Assembly (NCBI GenBank): GCA_017408405.1
Contig: JAFQUP010000062.1
Location: 1 to 52,190, forward strand
DNA: 52,190 bases
Source of the DNA: Thermoguttaceae bacterium
GTDB taxonomy: Bacteria > Planctomycetota > Planctomycetia > Pirellulales > Thermoguttaceae
Direction: 5' to 3'
Shown piece by piece: positions 16,956 through 25,416 of this stretch; the stretch's first letter is position 1, and every line of letters begins with the position of its first letter. The notes under the pieces are model-generated. The model saw nothing but the letters and a program-made list of their open reading frames with translations. It was not told the DNA's origin and made no database searches. The translations under genes and the position numbers were made by a program.

Positions 16956-17002
16956 TCAACGAAAATTATCCATAGGCATTTTCTTTTTTAGGGAAACGAG
17001 AA

Positions 17003-17233
17003 ATGAAAGATAAAATTCATCCGAATTACGTCGAAACCAAAGTGACTTGCGGTTGCGGTAACACGTTCATTACCCGAAGCACCAAACCGGAACTCAAAAT
17101 CGACATTTGCAGTGCGTGCCATCCTTTCTATACCGGTCGTCTGAAGTATGTCGATACCGCTGGCCGTATCGAAAAATTCAAGGCCAAGATTCCGCAGGGC
17201 GGTTACGCCAGCCTTCAGGGCAAAAAGAAATAA
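17003..17233 (+). CDS. rpmE: 50S ribosomal protein L31
   Basis: A basic protein of 76 residues that binds at the central protuberance of the large ribosomal subunit. It opens with MKDKIHPNY, typical of L31, and has the zinc-binding form: a C-x-C pair (TCGCGNTF, about residues 15-18) and a C-x2-C pair ([12 protein letters not shown], about residues 36-39). AGGGAAACGAG lies ahead of the ATG. It has its own promoter and a strong terminator; prfA, often next to rpmE in bacteria, follows about 290 bases later under separate control. Confidence 0.97.
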   Translation: MKDKIHPNYVETKVTCGCGNTFITRSTKPELKIDICSACHPFYTGRLKYVDTAGRIEKFKAKIPQGGYASLQGKKK

Positions 17234-17247
17234 GCAATTTTGCTTTC

Positions 17248-17285
17248 AGGCGCAGTGACCAGAAAGGTGATTGCGCCTTTTTTGT
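17248..17285 (+). terminator. Intrinsic terminator after rpmE
   Basis: AGGCGCAGTGACC and GGTGATTGCGCCT pair with one mismatch around AGAAA, followed by six T residues. Confidence 0.88.
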
Positions 17286-17522
17286 GGACTTTTTACTTTG
17301 TCGCGGACTTTTGAATCACTTTCACGGTTCGTTGCCTGCGCTTTCATTCATGATTCATTTCGCGTGTTGAATAATATTTCGTGATTTAATCGGAGTATTC
17401 CATTCAGCACCATCTTCTCATGAATCGACGGTTCTTCCTCTAATATCAGAGAGTTTCATTGAATCGTTTTCCGCGCTGGTATTTTCCATTCTTTTGTTCA
17501 GTTTTTTCAGATTGGATTTTCC

Positions 17523-18605
17523 ATGGGCACTATGCACGATATGTTGGAAGCTAAATTGTCACGCTTCCAGGAACTGGAACGTTTGATGGTCGATCAGGAT
17601 GTCCTCCAGGACTCTGCCAAACTGGTGGATGTCATGCGGGAACATGGCTCAATCGCCAAACTTGCCACCTGCTATCGAAAGTTCAAAAATCTTAACGATC
17701 AGATTGCCGAAGCGAACGAAATGATTTCAGGATCTGATCCGGATATGAAAGAACTTGCGGAAATGGAACTTCCAGATTTGAAAAACGACCGTGAAAAACT
17801 CTGGGAAGAACTTCTCGATTTAACCATCGGCGGTGAAGACGCAAACCGTTCGCGGGTCATGCTGGAAATTCGCGCGGGAACCGGCGGTGACGAAGCGGCC
17901 CTTTTCGCCAGGGATCTTTTCGACATGTACAAACATTTTTGCGAGAAAAAAGGTTGGAAAATCGAGATCATGGACATGAATGCCACTGAACTTGGCGGTT
18001 TCAAGGAAATCGTCATGGAAGTGGAAGGTGAAGGAGTTTTTCGTGAACTCCAATACGAAAGCGGCGGACATCGTGTGCAGCGTGTCCCGGAAACGGAAAC
18101 AAAAGGAAGAATTCAAACTTCAGCGGCAACTGTCGCCGTGATGCCGGAACCGGAAGAGGTTGAGATTGAACTGAAAGAAGAAGATTATCGTCTCGATCGT
18201 TACTGCGCGAGCGGTCCGGGCGGGCAGCACGTCAACAAAACCCAATCTGCCGTACGCCTGACACATATCGAAACAGGAATTGTCGTTCAATGCCAGGATG
18301 AAAAAAGCCAGCACAAAAATCTCGCCAAGGCGCTTAAAGTCCTGAAGTCGCGCATTTACGATCACTATCGGGAAATTGAGAATGCCAAAAGGTCCGAAGA
18401 TCGAAAGACAAAAATTGGATCCGGAGACAGAAGTCAAAGAATCCGCACGTACAATTTTCCGGAAAACCGAATTACGGATCATCGAATCAATTTTACGCTC
18501 TATAAACTGGACAGCGTTTTAGCCGGAAACATGGAACCGGTCATTGAAGCTCTTCTTGAGTACGAACGTCAAGAGCAGCGCTTGGCATTCGGTACGATTG
18601 ACTAA
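17523..18605 (+). CDS. prfA: Peptide chain release factor 1
   Basis: RF1 ends translation at UAA and UAG. At 360 residues it is of usual length. The stop-codon reading tripeptide of RF1 (PxT) appears as Pro-Glu-Thr at residues 189-191 in [12 protein letters not shown]2 would have SPF. The peptidyl-hydrolysis GGQ motif is at residues 233-235 ([16 protein letters not shown]). Three in-frame ATG codons occur within the first seven codons and none has a clear Shine-Dalgarno, so the exact start is open by up to six residues. The presence of RF1 is relevant to the amber codon found in the SurA-like gene: UAG should be read as stop. Confidence 0.96.
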   Translation: MGTMHDMLEAKLSRFQELERLMVDQDVLQDSAKLVDVMREHGSIAKLATCYRKFKNLNDQIAEANEMISGSDPDMKELAEMELPDLKNDREKLWEELLDLTIGGEDANRSRVMLEIRAGTGGDEAALFARDLFDMYKHFCEKKGWKIEIMDMNATELGGFKEIVMEVEGEGVFRELQYESGGHRVQRVPETETKGRIQTSAATVAVMPEPEEVEIELKEEDYRLDRYCASGPGGQHVNKTQSAVRLTHIETGIVVQCQDEKSQHKNLAKALKVLKSRIYDHYREIENAKRSEDRKTKIGSGDRSQRIRTYNFPENRITDHRINFTLYKLDSVLAGNMEPVIEALLEYERQEQRLAFGTID

Positions 18606-18724
18606 AATCCTTTCGGATAGTCACTTCCTCCGCGTATGTTCGAGAAATTCCGCGTTTTTCGAAATAATTTCGGAGCGTGACAGCGTTTTCACTAATAAAA
18701 AAAGAAATGCCGTCATTTTTTACG

Positions 18725-18775
18725 CCTGAAACATCGGGAATCTCTTTAATTAAGAGAGGTCGATTTTCAGGTTTT
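18725..18775 (+). terminator. Hairpin downstream of prfA
   Basis: CCTGAAA (18725-18731) pairs with TTTCAGG (18765-18771), with inner ATCG/CGAT and CTCTT/AAGAG pairs, followed by TTTTAAATT. It is 120 bases past the stop, so it may be the terminator of prfA or a leader structure of the next gene. Confidence 0.5.
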
Positions 18776-18849
18776 AAATTGTGAAATCCCCGAATTTTGG
18801 AAATTTACGATAAACCAGGAACGATATTTCCACTTAAAAGGACAGGAAA

Positions 18850-19479
18850 ATGGAAATACGTCTTTTGCATTTGGACGACAAGGACATCACACGGCTGGGA
18901 GTCCGTTCTCTTCTGGCTGACTCCGTATTGCATCTGGTCGGTTCCACTGCCTCCGCGGAAGAAGCCATGCGTTGGGCAAAAGAACGTTTTCCGGACATTT
19001 TACTTCTGAATATCCAGGCTGAAACTTTTGACGGCGTTCATTTTTTGCAGAACTTTCGAAAAACGTTCCCGCGCCAAAAGGTCATTATCCTTACTTCAAC
19101 CAATGATCCATACTATCTGCTTCAGGCCGCGAAGCATGGTGCGCGCGATTACGTTCTGGATAAAATCGCGGGCATGGATCTCGTTCTGCTGATTCAAAAT
19201 ACCTACTACGGCACAGATTTTTCTCTGAATGAAACCTGGACTCAGGCGTTGAGAATGGCAAATTCTCCGCAATTTCGTGAACTCCAGCAAAAATTAACCC
19301 ACCGTGAGGAACAGGTACTTCGTTTCCTCGTTCGCGGGATGAGCAATAAAGAAATCGCTCATGAACTGGAAATCAGCGCGGAGACAATTAAAGAACATCT
19401 TCAGCACATTTTCAGGAAAATTGGAGTCCATGACCGTACGGAAGCGGCTGTTTGGGCTGTCCGTAAAGGTTTGGCATAA
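18850..19479 (+). CDS. NarL/FixJ-type response regulator with an atypical receiver
   Basis: A DNA-binding regulator of 209 residues. A CheY-like receiver covers residues about 1-120 and a LuxR-type helix-turn-helix covers about 145-208 (LTHREEQVLRFLVRGMSNKE, then IAHELEISAETIKEHL). The acidic pocket Asp9-Asp10 is kept, but the phospho-acceptor position is Asn54 (DILLLNIQ), the usual MP after it is missing, and the conserved lysine region reads YVLDK rather than YLLKD. Phosphorylation at the normal site is therefore unlikely, so it may act constitutively or answer a different signal. No histidine kinase is adjacent. AGGACAGG precedes the ATG. Confidence 0.88.
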   Translation: MEIRLLHLDDKDITRLGVRSLLADSVLHLVGSTASAEEAMRWAKERFPDILLLNIQAETFDGVHFLQNFRKTFPRQKVIILTSTNDPYYLLQAAKHGARDYVLDKIAGMDLVLLIQNTYYGTDFSLNETWTQALRMANSPQFRELQQKLTHREEQVLRFLVRGMSNKEIAHELEISAETIKEHLQHIFRKIGVHDRTEAAVWAVRKGLA

Positions 19480-19781
19480 TCTGTTCTCCGTTTTCTGCCA
19501 AGTCTCTTTAAAAAGCGGAGGAATTCTCATTTAAAAATTTAAAGCCAAACAGACCGTACTTCGTGAAATTTCCAATCTGCCATTCTGTTTTTTAGTGAGT
19601 TTTCCCCAAAACGATTCATTCTGAAACTTAAAAACTTTCTAAAAATGCTATTTTCAAATTCAACAATTTAAAATAGATAAAATCTAATGATTTTTACGGA
19701 TTTTCTCATATTAACAAATCTAACAGCCGATAAAGATCATGAATGAAATCTTTTCGTATCCAATTTCTTTTGGAGCAAAAC
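19480..19781. other. Intergenic stretch before the TolC-like gene
   Basis: AT-rich and gene-free. No convincing terminator; a GATAAAAT at about 19676-19683 may be part of a promoter for the TolC-like gene, without a clear -35 box. Confidence 0.3.
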
Positions 19782-21182
19782 ATGATATACCGAAAACGAA
19801 ATCTGAAAAATCAGATATCCCAAACGAGTAGTAAACTGTTTTTTCCGCTCATCGTATTTTGGATGATTGGGGCAGGAGCGGTTTGGTGTTTTGCGGAAAC
19901 TCTCGACGAAGCATGGGAAATTGCGATTCGTGAAAACAATCAACTCAAAGCCCGCCAGGCGGCGGCAGCGGCAGCTTCGGCAGGCATGGAAGCGGCTCAA
20001 GCGGCCCGAATGCCTCGCATCACAAACGCGACCGCGTATACTATGCTCTCGGAAGCTCCACGATATGAGATGGACCTTTCCGGTCTGAAATCCTCTCTGG
20101 GCGGTCTGGCACAAGCGGATCCGGCCCTCGGCGGAGCTTTAATGGGAGCCATTCCCTCCTCCGTCTCATCACCGTTGAGTAATGAAAGTTTCGCGGTCTC
20201 CACGACTCAAGCAATTTTACCCATTTTTACTGGTGGAAAAATCACGAGTCTTATCGAACAGGCAGAAGCAAGAGCAGAGGCCGCGCGCCAAAACACTAAA
20301 ATCGACATTCTTGATTTGAAAATGGGAGTTGCCGAAAACTATCTCCTGGTACTCCGAATGAATCGAATCACTCAAATTCTCAAATCCACTCAGGAGGAAC
20401 TAAGAATTCATGTTCAAAATACGGAGCAAATGGTCCAAAAAGGAATAATCACAGAAAATATTTATTTGGCGGCGCAGGTTTCCAAAGCTGAAATCGACCA
20501 GCAGATTCTTCAGGCCCAACAGGGATTTGACCTCGCGAAATCCGCGTATAACCGATTTCTGGCACGCCCGCTTCATGCGCCAGTGGCACTTGAATCGTTA
20601 AAAATACCTCCTCTTTCCGGCCCGATTGAGATTCAAACTCAGCTGGCCCTTGAAAATCGCCCCGAGCTTAAAGCTCTTGCCGCGCAAGCTGCGGAAGCGT
20701 GTGCCAAGTCGCGTGAATATCGTTCAGAGCGGCTTCCGAATATGGCCGTAGCTGGCGGGTACACTTACTTCGAGAACGATAATTTGTCAACGAATGACGT
20801 AGCCTCCGCTTCCGTCTGCATGGTCTGGACTCCAATTGACGGCGGCGTAAGCCGCGCTAAACAGAAAGCCGCCAATCATCAAACGACGGCTCTGAATCGA
20901 ATGAGAGATGAAGCCCGATCCGGAATTGAACTTCAGGTACGGCAAACCTGGCTGAATGAACGGGAAGCCCGAAACAGGCTGGAAGTCGCGAGAAAATCAG
21001 TCGAACAGGCAACGCGAAATCTTGAAATCGTGCGTAATCAATTTAATGAAGGCGTTTCACCGCACACGGATTATCTTCAGGCCGTTTCGCTTAAAACGCG
21101 GGCTGACGTCAATTTCTGCAATGCGCTATGCGATGCGATTATCGCCAGCTTCCGTTTAAAAAGAGCAACCGGAACTATTTAA
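19782..21182 (+). CDS. TolC-family outer membrane channel protein
   Basis: An outer membrane efflux protein of 466 residues, expected to form a trimeric channel-tunnel that connects with an inner membrane pump. A signal sequence with a rather long charged start (MIYRKRNLKNQ, then a hydrophobic core, cleavage likely after CFA) is followed by two repeats of the OEP domain, each with long Ala-rich helices: TLDEAWEIAIRENNQLKARQ at the first and NRPELKALAAQAAEA at the second. The C-terminal helix has the usual NEGVSPHTDYLQA pattern. The start was set at the ATG with GGAG six bases before it; an in-frame ATG 13 codons upstream lacks one. No pump or adaptor gene is next to it. Confidence 0.9.
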   Translation: MIYRKRNLKNQISQTSSKLFFPLIVFWMIGAGAVWCFAETLDEAWEIAIRENNQLKARQAAAAAASAGMEAAQAARMPRITNATAYTMLSEAPRYEMDLSGLKSSLGGLAQADPALGGALMGAIPSSVSSPLSNESFAVSTTQAILPIFTGGKITSLIEQAEARAEAARQNTKIDILDLKMGVAENYLLVLRMNRITQILKSTQEELRIHVQNTEQMVQKGIITENIYLAAQVSKAEIDQQILQAQQGFDLAKSAYNRFLARPLHAPVALESLKIPPLSGPIEIQTQLALENRPELKALAAQAAEACAKSREYRSERLPNMAVAGGYTYFENDNLSTNDVASASVCMVWTPIDGGVSRAKQKAANHQTTALNRMRDEARSGIELQVRQTWLNEREARNRLEVARKSVEQATRNLEIVRNQFNEGVSPHTDYLQAVSLKTRADVNFCNALCDAIIASFRLKRATGTI

Positions 21183-21211
21183 GAAAACCTCCAGAAACTC
21201 AATACCCCCAA

Positions 21212-21258
21212 TGAAAAAACGGAAATTCGCGATTTGACAGAACGAATTTCCGTTTTCA
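21212..21258. terminator. Bidirectional terminator between the TolC-like and SurA-like genes
   Basis: A 13-14 bp perfect stem, AAACGGAAATTCG (21217-21229) and CGAATTTCCGTTT (21243-21255), with A residues on the left and TTTTCAATT on the right. It serves both convergent genes. Confidence 0.88.
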
Positions 21259-21277
21259 ATTATTTCATGAAAAAGAA

Positions 21278-22255
21278 CTATTTTTTAGCAGGATCAAACT
21301 CCTGAAGCGATGACTCCGGATTTTCGATATTCAAAGCCTCTTTGGGACTCTTTACCGTTCCTTCAAGATAATTCTCGATTGAAGCCCGGTCATTAATCTC
21401 CTCAAAAACTTCCGCGATCGCCATCTGCATTTTCTTGAAGGAGACATCCTTTCGAATCAGCTCTTTCGCCTCATCGAAAGTAATGCCGACCGGTTCGGTA
21501 AATCCGGTGCACAAAAGAATAATGCAGACATTCTGAACCTGAATGATTCCGGAAAGTTCACCTTCTTTCAGTGAGTAAGCGGCGCTTTCCAGTTCCGGCT
21601 GTCCGGAGTACTTTCCAATCGGCGGAATTTCACCGCCATTTTCGCGGCTGGTTGCCTCAACAGAATACTTTCTCGCCAGCTCGGCAAAACCTTCTTCCGT
21701 TCCGCTCTTTCTCGCTTCTCCCCAAACACGCTGCGCGGTACGCATATCGTTCATGACGATCGCGCGGCAACGAACTTTTTTACCATAGTTGGCTTCGTAA
21801 CCACGCTGAAGATCTTCTTCCGTCACCTCAAAACGTCCAGCCGCGAGTTTTTCAAGGGCAACGGAGGGCCAAATCGCGTCCCGAACATAACGCTCTTCCG
21901 TAACGCCGTATTTTGCCGTTACGCTCTTGAGCCACCCCTGGACATCCGCCTTGCCGTCTTTTCCGGTCGGAAAATTCATTTCAGCTTCTTCAGCCATTTT
22001 AGCCTGAAGATCCGCGTCCGTAATTTCAATCTTTCTCTTTTTCAGCTCCTGCTCAATGAGCGTTCGGTTAATGACTCCCGTCAGTGCTTCTTTCCCGTAT
22101 TGCGAGAGACACTCATCACCCAAAACGGCAATACTGATGATTTTCCCATCCACTTCCGCGGCAGCTCCCGGTCGACGATCCATTTTCGCTCTGTCGCCGT
22201 AAAAAACCTCGATTTTGGCTTTTTCATAGAGTTTCTGCATGAAATCTCGGGACAC
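21278..22255 (-). pseudogene. C-terminal half of an interrupted SurA/PpiC-like double parvulin
   Basis: This frame is the direct in-frame continuation of the one ending at 22304, separated by a single TAG and 16 sense codons. It has no signal peptide and begins only with a GTG lacking a Shine-Dalgarno, so it is unlikely to be translated by itself. It holds the last helix of the first chaperone/parvulin unit (SRDFMQKLYEKAKIEVFYGD) and then a second full unit: a SurA-type N-terminal domain (about residues 30-140) and a parvulin domain (about residues 155-265, ARKYSVEATSRENGGEIPPI, then KEGELSGIIQVQN). Whether it is ever produced depends on readthrough of the TAG. Confidence 0.75.
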
Positions 22256-22303
22256 TTCACGCTCTTTACGCTGTTTAACGATTGCCTCAAGTTCCCCCTT
22301 AAC

Positions 22304-23119
22304 CTATTCCAGCTTCGCGCTGGCCGGGATCCGCTCTTCGCACAAAAGAATCAAAAATTGCTCCGCAAGCGGAACAGGCTGACTTAAATCACCCGCTTTC
22401 ATTGAAAAAACGACTTTTTCAATTTCCTCATTATTGGTGTGCCGTCGAAGAGGCGGAACGACACCCCCTAATGCCGCGGTATAGCTGTCCGTGGAATGTT
22501 TCTGCGCGAGTGCCGCGAACTGCGTCACGTCCTTTTCAAGTTCCGCGCGAATTTTTTCCGCTTCTTCTTTCGTCTTTACGGAAATCATGCGCACTTTGAC
22601 AGCCTCACCGTAGTTTCGCTCATACTCAAGCTGAATATCCGTCTCGGTTACCTTGACGGCTTCTCCCGCGAGTTTTCGCAAAGCTATCGTCGGCCGCACG
22701 ACTTCGTCCGCGTAAACCTTCGGCGAAACTCCGCGCTCTTCCTGAAGCAGCTTTAAAAACTGATCTTTCGCGATTGAGAATTTTCTGGCGGTCGCGTCAA
22801 TTTCAGCAAGAATTTCCTCATCCGTAACCGAAACCCCTGCTTCCGCGCACGCGTTATTCAAAACAAAACGGGTAACAAGCGACGCCAAAACCTGCTGGCC
22901 ATAGTCCTCAAGACAGGCATCAATGACCTTCTGACGGCCAATTTCCTCATTGTTTACGTTAGCGAGAACCTGAAGAACGGTTCTGGCGGAAGAAACCGCG
23001 GGAGCAGGTACTGATTTCGGAGCATCCTGAGCATAAAGATTGCCCGAGATGGAAAGGCCCAGCGTAAGGCAAATACCCAATCCAAGGTTTTGAAGATTCG
23101 ATTTTACTTTCTGATTCAT
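22304..23119 (-). CDS. N-terminal half of an interrupted SurA/PpiC-like double parvulin
   Basis: A periplasmic peptidyl-prolyl isomerase/chaperone gene; the stop at 22304-22306 is a TAG inside the first unit. The 271 residues include a signal peptide (cleavage after NLYA, about residue 30), a SurA-type N-terminal domain (about 50-165) and a parvulin domain (AALAQKHSTDSYTAALGGVV, then MKAGDLSQPVPLAEQFLILL). The C-terminal helix that normally follows the parvulin fold lies after the stop and stays in frame (VKGELEAIVKQRKEREV). Without the stop the product would have 613 residues and two tandem units, a plausible planctomycete size. CAGGAG lies eight bases before the ATG, and a good promoter precedes it, so the 5' part is certainly expressed. 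Confidence 0.85.
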   Translation of the reverse strand: MNQKVKSNLQNLGLGICLTLGLSISGNLYAQDAPKSVPAPAVSSARTVLQVLANVNNEEIGRQKVIDACLEDYGQQVLASLVTRFVLNNACAEAGVSVTDEEILAEIDATARKFSIAKDQFLKLLQEERGVSPKVYADEVVRPTIALRKLAGEAVKVTETDIQLEYERNYGEAVKVRMISVKTKEEAEKIRAELEKDVTQFAALAQKHSTDSYTAALGGVVPPLRRHTNNEEIEKVVFSMKAGDLSQPVPLAEQFLILLCEERIPASAKLE

Positions 23120-23237
23120 GGAAAAACTCCTGATTCATGCGCGGATATTCCGCAGAATTCTGTTCGTGAAAACACAGAACTTTTTATTTTCATGACAAAT
23201 TACCGCCAAAAGCAGTAATCTTAAATTAAACGAATGA

Positions 23238-23266
23238 AGTATAGCCGATTTTATTAAAAGAATCAA
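23238..23266 (-). promoter_or_regulatory. Promoter of the SurA-like gene
   Basis: On the minus strand TTGATT (23266-23261), 17-base spacer, TATACT (23243-23238). Predicted leader about 110 bases. Confidence 0.7.
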
Positions 23267-23412
23267 TAGGGATTTTCTGAAATCTTTTTTCTCTTTCTCA
23301 CCAATTTTATTCCATGAAATTTCACAAACATTTACTTTTCTCACTCTTTCCAAGCCTTTTCCATCTCTCTGATTCGAAAATTATCCCCGTCCGCGTTACT
23401 TCGGCGTTTCAC

Positions 23413-23901
23413 TCATTTCTTCCGATAGCGGCAGGGAGGATCACTTAAGCATACCCACTTAAAATCGCCATGACGTGATTCATGGTCCCGAATCAGCTCC
23501 ATCTTCTTTCCGCAAACTGGACAGTATTCCGCCTGAATGGGAAGAGGCTGCCCTTTGTCAAGTTTTTCCTGGCAGAAAACGCAATACTTCGTCCCCGGCA
23601 CGACTTCAAGCCGTTCCCGCGGAATGACCATTTCGCAGCCGCGGCAACGCTGCGCCTCGACATCCGAAAAATCATCCAGAACCACCGAAAGTTCAAGTTT
23701 GGGCGACGCGCAATCCGGACACTGATAACGTTCCGCCATGCCGTGAAACAGCTCGTAAACCAAATCATCTCCAATATCATGATTTGGTTTGAGAATCCCA
23801 AACTTCACGAGCCACTCAAAAACCCCGCTGAAATCCAGAAGTGTTTCCCAGCCGCACATGGTACATTCAATTTTTCGATACTCCGCGTTTTCTTCATGCA
23901 T
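23413..23901 (-). CDS. Multi-zinc-ribbon protein with a TraR/DksA-like finger
   Basis: A protein of 162 residues with four Cys pairs. The first pair, CTMCGWETLL, lies near the N-terminus; a second ribbon begins with QCPDCASPKL; the third part, RCRGCEMVIPRERLEVVPG with KYCVFCQEKLDKG, has the four-Cys pattern of the TraR/DksA C-terminal finger; the last, YCPVCGKKMELIRD, ends the protein together with a final CLSDPPC. The coiled coil of DksA is missing, so it is not a true DksA. Its function is unknown; binding to RNA polymerase or to nucleic acid is possible. The second of two close ATG codons is the start, since the GGAG overlaps the first. Confidence 0.75.
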   Translation of the reverse strand: MHEENAEYRKIECTMCGWETLLDFSGVFEWLVKFGILKPNHDIGDDLVYELFHGMAERYQCPDCASPKLELSVVLDDFSDVEAQRCRGCEMVIPRERLEVVPGTKYCVFCQEKLDKGQPLPIQAEYCPVCGKKMELIRDHESRHGDFKWVCLSDPPCRYRKK

Positions 23902-23916
23902 AAAAAACTCCATTCA

Positions 23917-23949
23917 ATCAAAACGGGGAACAATTTTCATCGTTCCCCG
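23917..23949 (-). terminator. Intrinsic terminator after the cyclophilin gene
   Basis: On the minus strand CGGGGAAC and GTTCCCCG form an 8-bp stem with a 10-base loop, followed by TTTTGATT. It lies between the cyclophilin gene and the zinc-ribbon gene. Confidence 0.8.
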
Positions 23950-23978
23950 AAATGTATCCTTTAAATACCCAATATCAA

Positions 23979-25175
23979 TTATTTATCAGGACCTTTTGTG
24001 AAGTTACTGTAATCGTGATTCTGCTTACGAATGACCTTCATCTCAAGAATTTTTGAAGGATTTTGTCCCGGATAAGGATTCTGAGGATCAATACGCTCAA
24101 TTTTTGAAAGCACTCCCATCCCGTCAATCACGCGGCCAAACACCGTATAGTTCGCATCAAGAGACTGATTCGGCAAAAACGTAATGTAGAACTGGGAACC
24201 GGCGGAATTCGGATCCATGGAACGAGCCATTGCCAATGAACCGCGAAAATGCTTTCTGGCGTTATCTTTGGAATATTCTTCCGGCACAGTATATCCGGGA
24301 CCTCCGGTACCGTCTCCCTTGGGACAGCCGCCCTGAGCCATGAAACCTGCCAAAACACGGTGGAATGGAAGATTGGAGTAAAAACCGGATTCGACGAGCG
24401 TCACGAAGTTTTTCACAGTGTTCGGTGCTTCGTTTTCAAAAAGCTCAACCACCATATCACCAACCGACGTACGAATCAAAACTCGCGGAAGATTGTCGGC
24501 CTGCGCTTCTTTCTGACGAAGAGCCATCTCATCTCCCCAAGCTTCAACGTAGTAATTTTTAATCGAATCGGCATAACTCTGCGCCTGGCGAGAAAGCTGT
24601 GCTCCGGTCTGCTTCGCGTAATCAAAGCATTTCAGCGCCGCATTGAAACGATTAGCTCCGAAAGCGGAAACACCAGCCATTTCAAAGATTTCCGGGTGTG
24701 ATTTATGCATTCCCTTGCTCAAAAATGCCGTGAACATCCGATACGCCTCATCGTAATTATCCTGCGTAAGAAGATAATTGGCATAAGTAAGCATGAACTG
24801 ATTCAGCTCCGCGTTTTTCCCGTCAGAATTGGCGTACGCGTTCAACGCTACCGGAACCGCGGCCATGAACGTCTGCTCCGCTTCCTTAAGAAGTGCCGGA
24901 GCAGCTGCCTGAATTTCACGAATCCGGGCATGATCCTGCTTCTTTCCCGCTTCCTCAAATTCTTCCTGGAGTTTCTGAATTTTAGCCGCCGACGCTTTAT
25001 ACGCGTCAAACTTTGCCTGAAAATCTGAAATCATCGAAGAATTGACAGTCTCCGCCGGAGCGGCTGCCGGAGCTGAAGACATTGCGGCAGGCGCGGAAAC
25101 CCCAGCCTGCGCAAAAAGCATTCCTCCGGCCAAAACACACGGAAGAAACGCGGTAATTTGAAGGAATTTTCTCAT
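23979..25175 (-). CDS. Secreted cyclophilin-type peptidyl-prolyl isomerase with a helical N-terminal domain
   Basis: An exported proline isomerase of 398 residues. Signal peptide (MRKFLQITAFLPCVLAGGML, cleavage after FAQA), an Ala-rich helical region about residues 45-110 and TPR-like helices about 115-215, then a cyclophilin domain about 228-385. The active-site residues are kept: Arg273 in FHRVL, Phe278 and Met279 in GFM, Gln281 in AQGG, and the GSQFYITF strand. The start was set at the ATG that gives a clean signal peptide and is preceded by AAAGG; the frame is open 35 codons further but without support. A degenerate paralogue lies directly upstream on the same strand, suggesting tandem duplication. 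Confidence 0.92.
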   Translation of the reverse strand: MRKFLQITAFLPCVLAGGMLFAQAGVSAPAAMSSAPAAAPAETVNSSMISDFQAKFDAYKASAAKIQKLQEEFEEAGKKQDHARIREIQAAAPALLKEAEQTFMAAVPVALNAYANSDGKNAELNQFMLTYANYLLTQDNYDEAYRMFTAFLSKGMHKSHPEIFEMAGVSAFGANRFNAALKCFDYAKQTGAQLSRQAQSYADSIKNYYVEAWGDEMALRQKEAQADNLPRVLIRTSVGDMVVELFENEAPNTVKNFVTLVESGFYSNLPFHRVLAGFMAQGGCPKGDGTGGPGYTVPEEYSKDNARKHFRGSLAMARSMDPNSAGSQFYITFLPNQSLDANYTVFGRVIDGMGVLSKIERIDPQNPYPGQNPSKILEMKVIRKQNHDYSNFTKGPDK

Positions 25176-25416
25176 GATCCAACCTTTCTGGTTTTTTAAT
25201 TTTAACCTGAATTGCTCAAACCAACTTAAAAGCGGGAAAATTCCTGAATTAACCCGGTTCAGTTCAATCAATTCATCCATATTAATCTATCGCGAAATGA
25301 AACCAATCAAATTTGCAAATAAATCATTTGCGAATACGAACAGGAATCCGTCTCCCACAGAAACCTTTACTGGCTCAATTCGCCGGTAAATTATCCCTGC
25401 CAATCAAGGATTCATT

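Noticed and set aside
22304..22306. Genome-wide reassignment of UAG as a sense codon
   Set aside because: The phosphoesterase gene ends in TAG at 33418-33420 and a complete RF1 gene is present, so UAG is a normal stop here.
23135..23353. Minus-strand reading frame of 72 residues
   Set aside because: It covers the promoter and leader of the SurA-like gene and has no ribosome-binding site or family resemblance.
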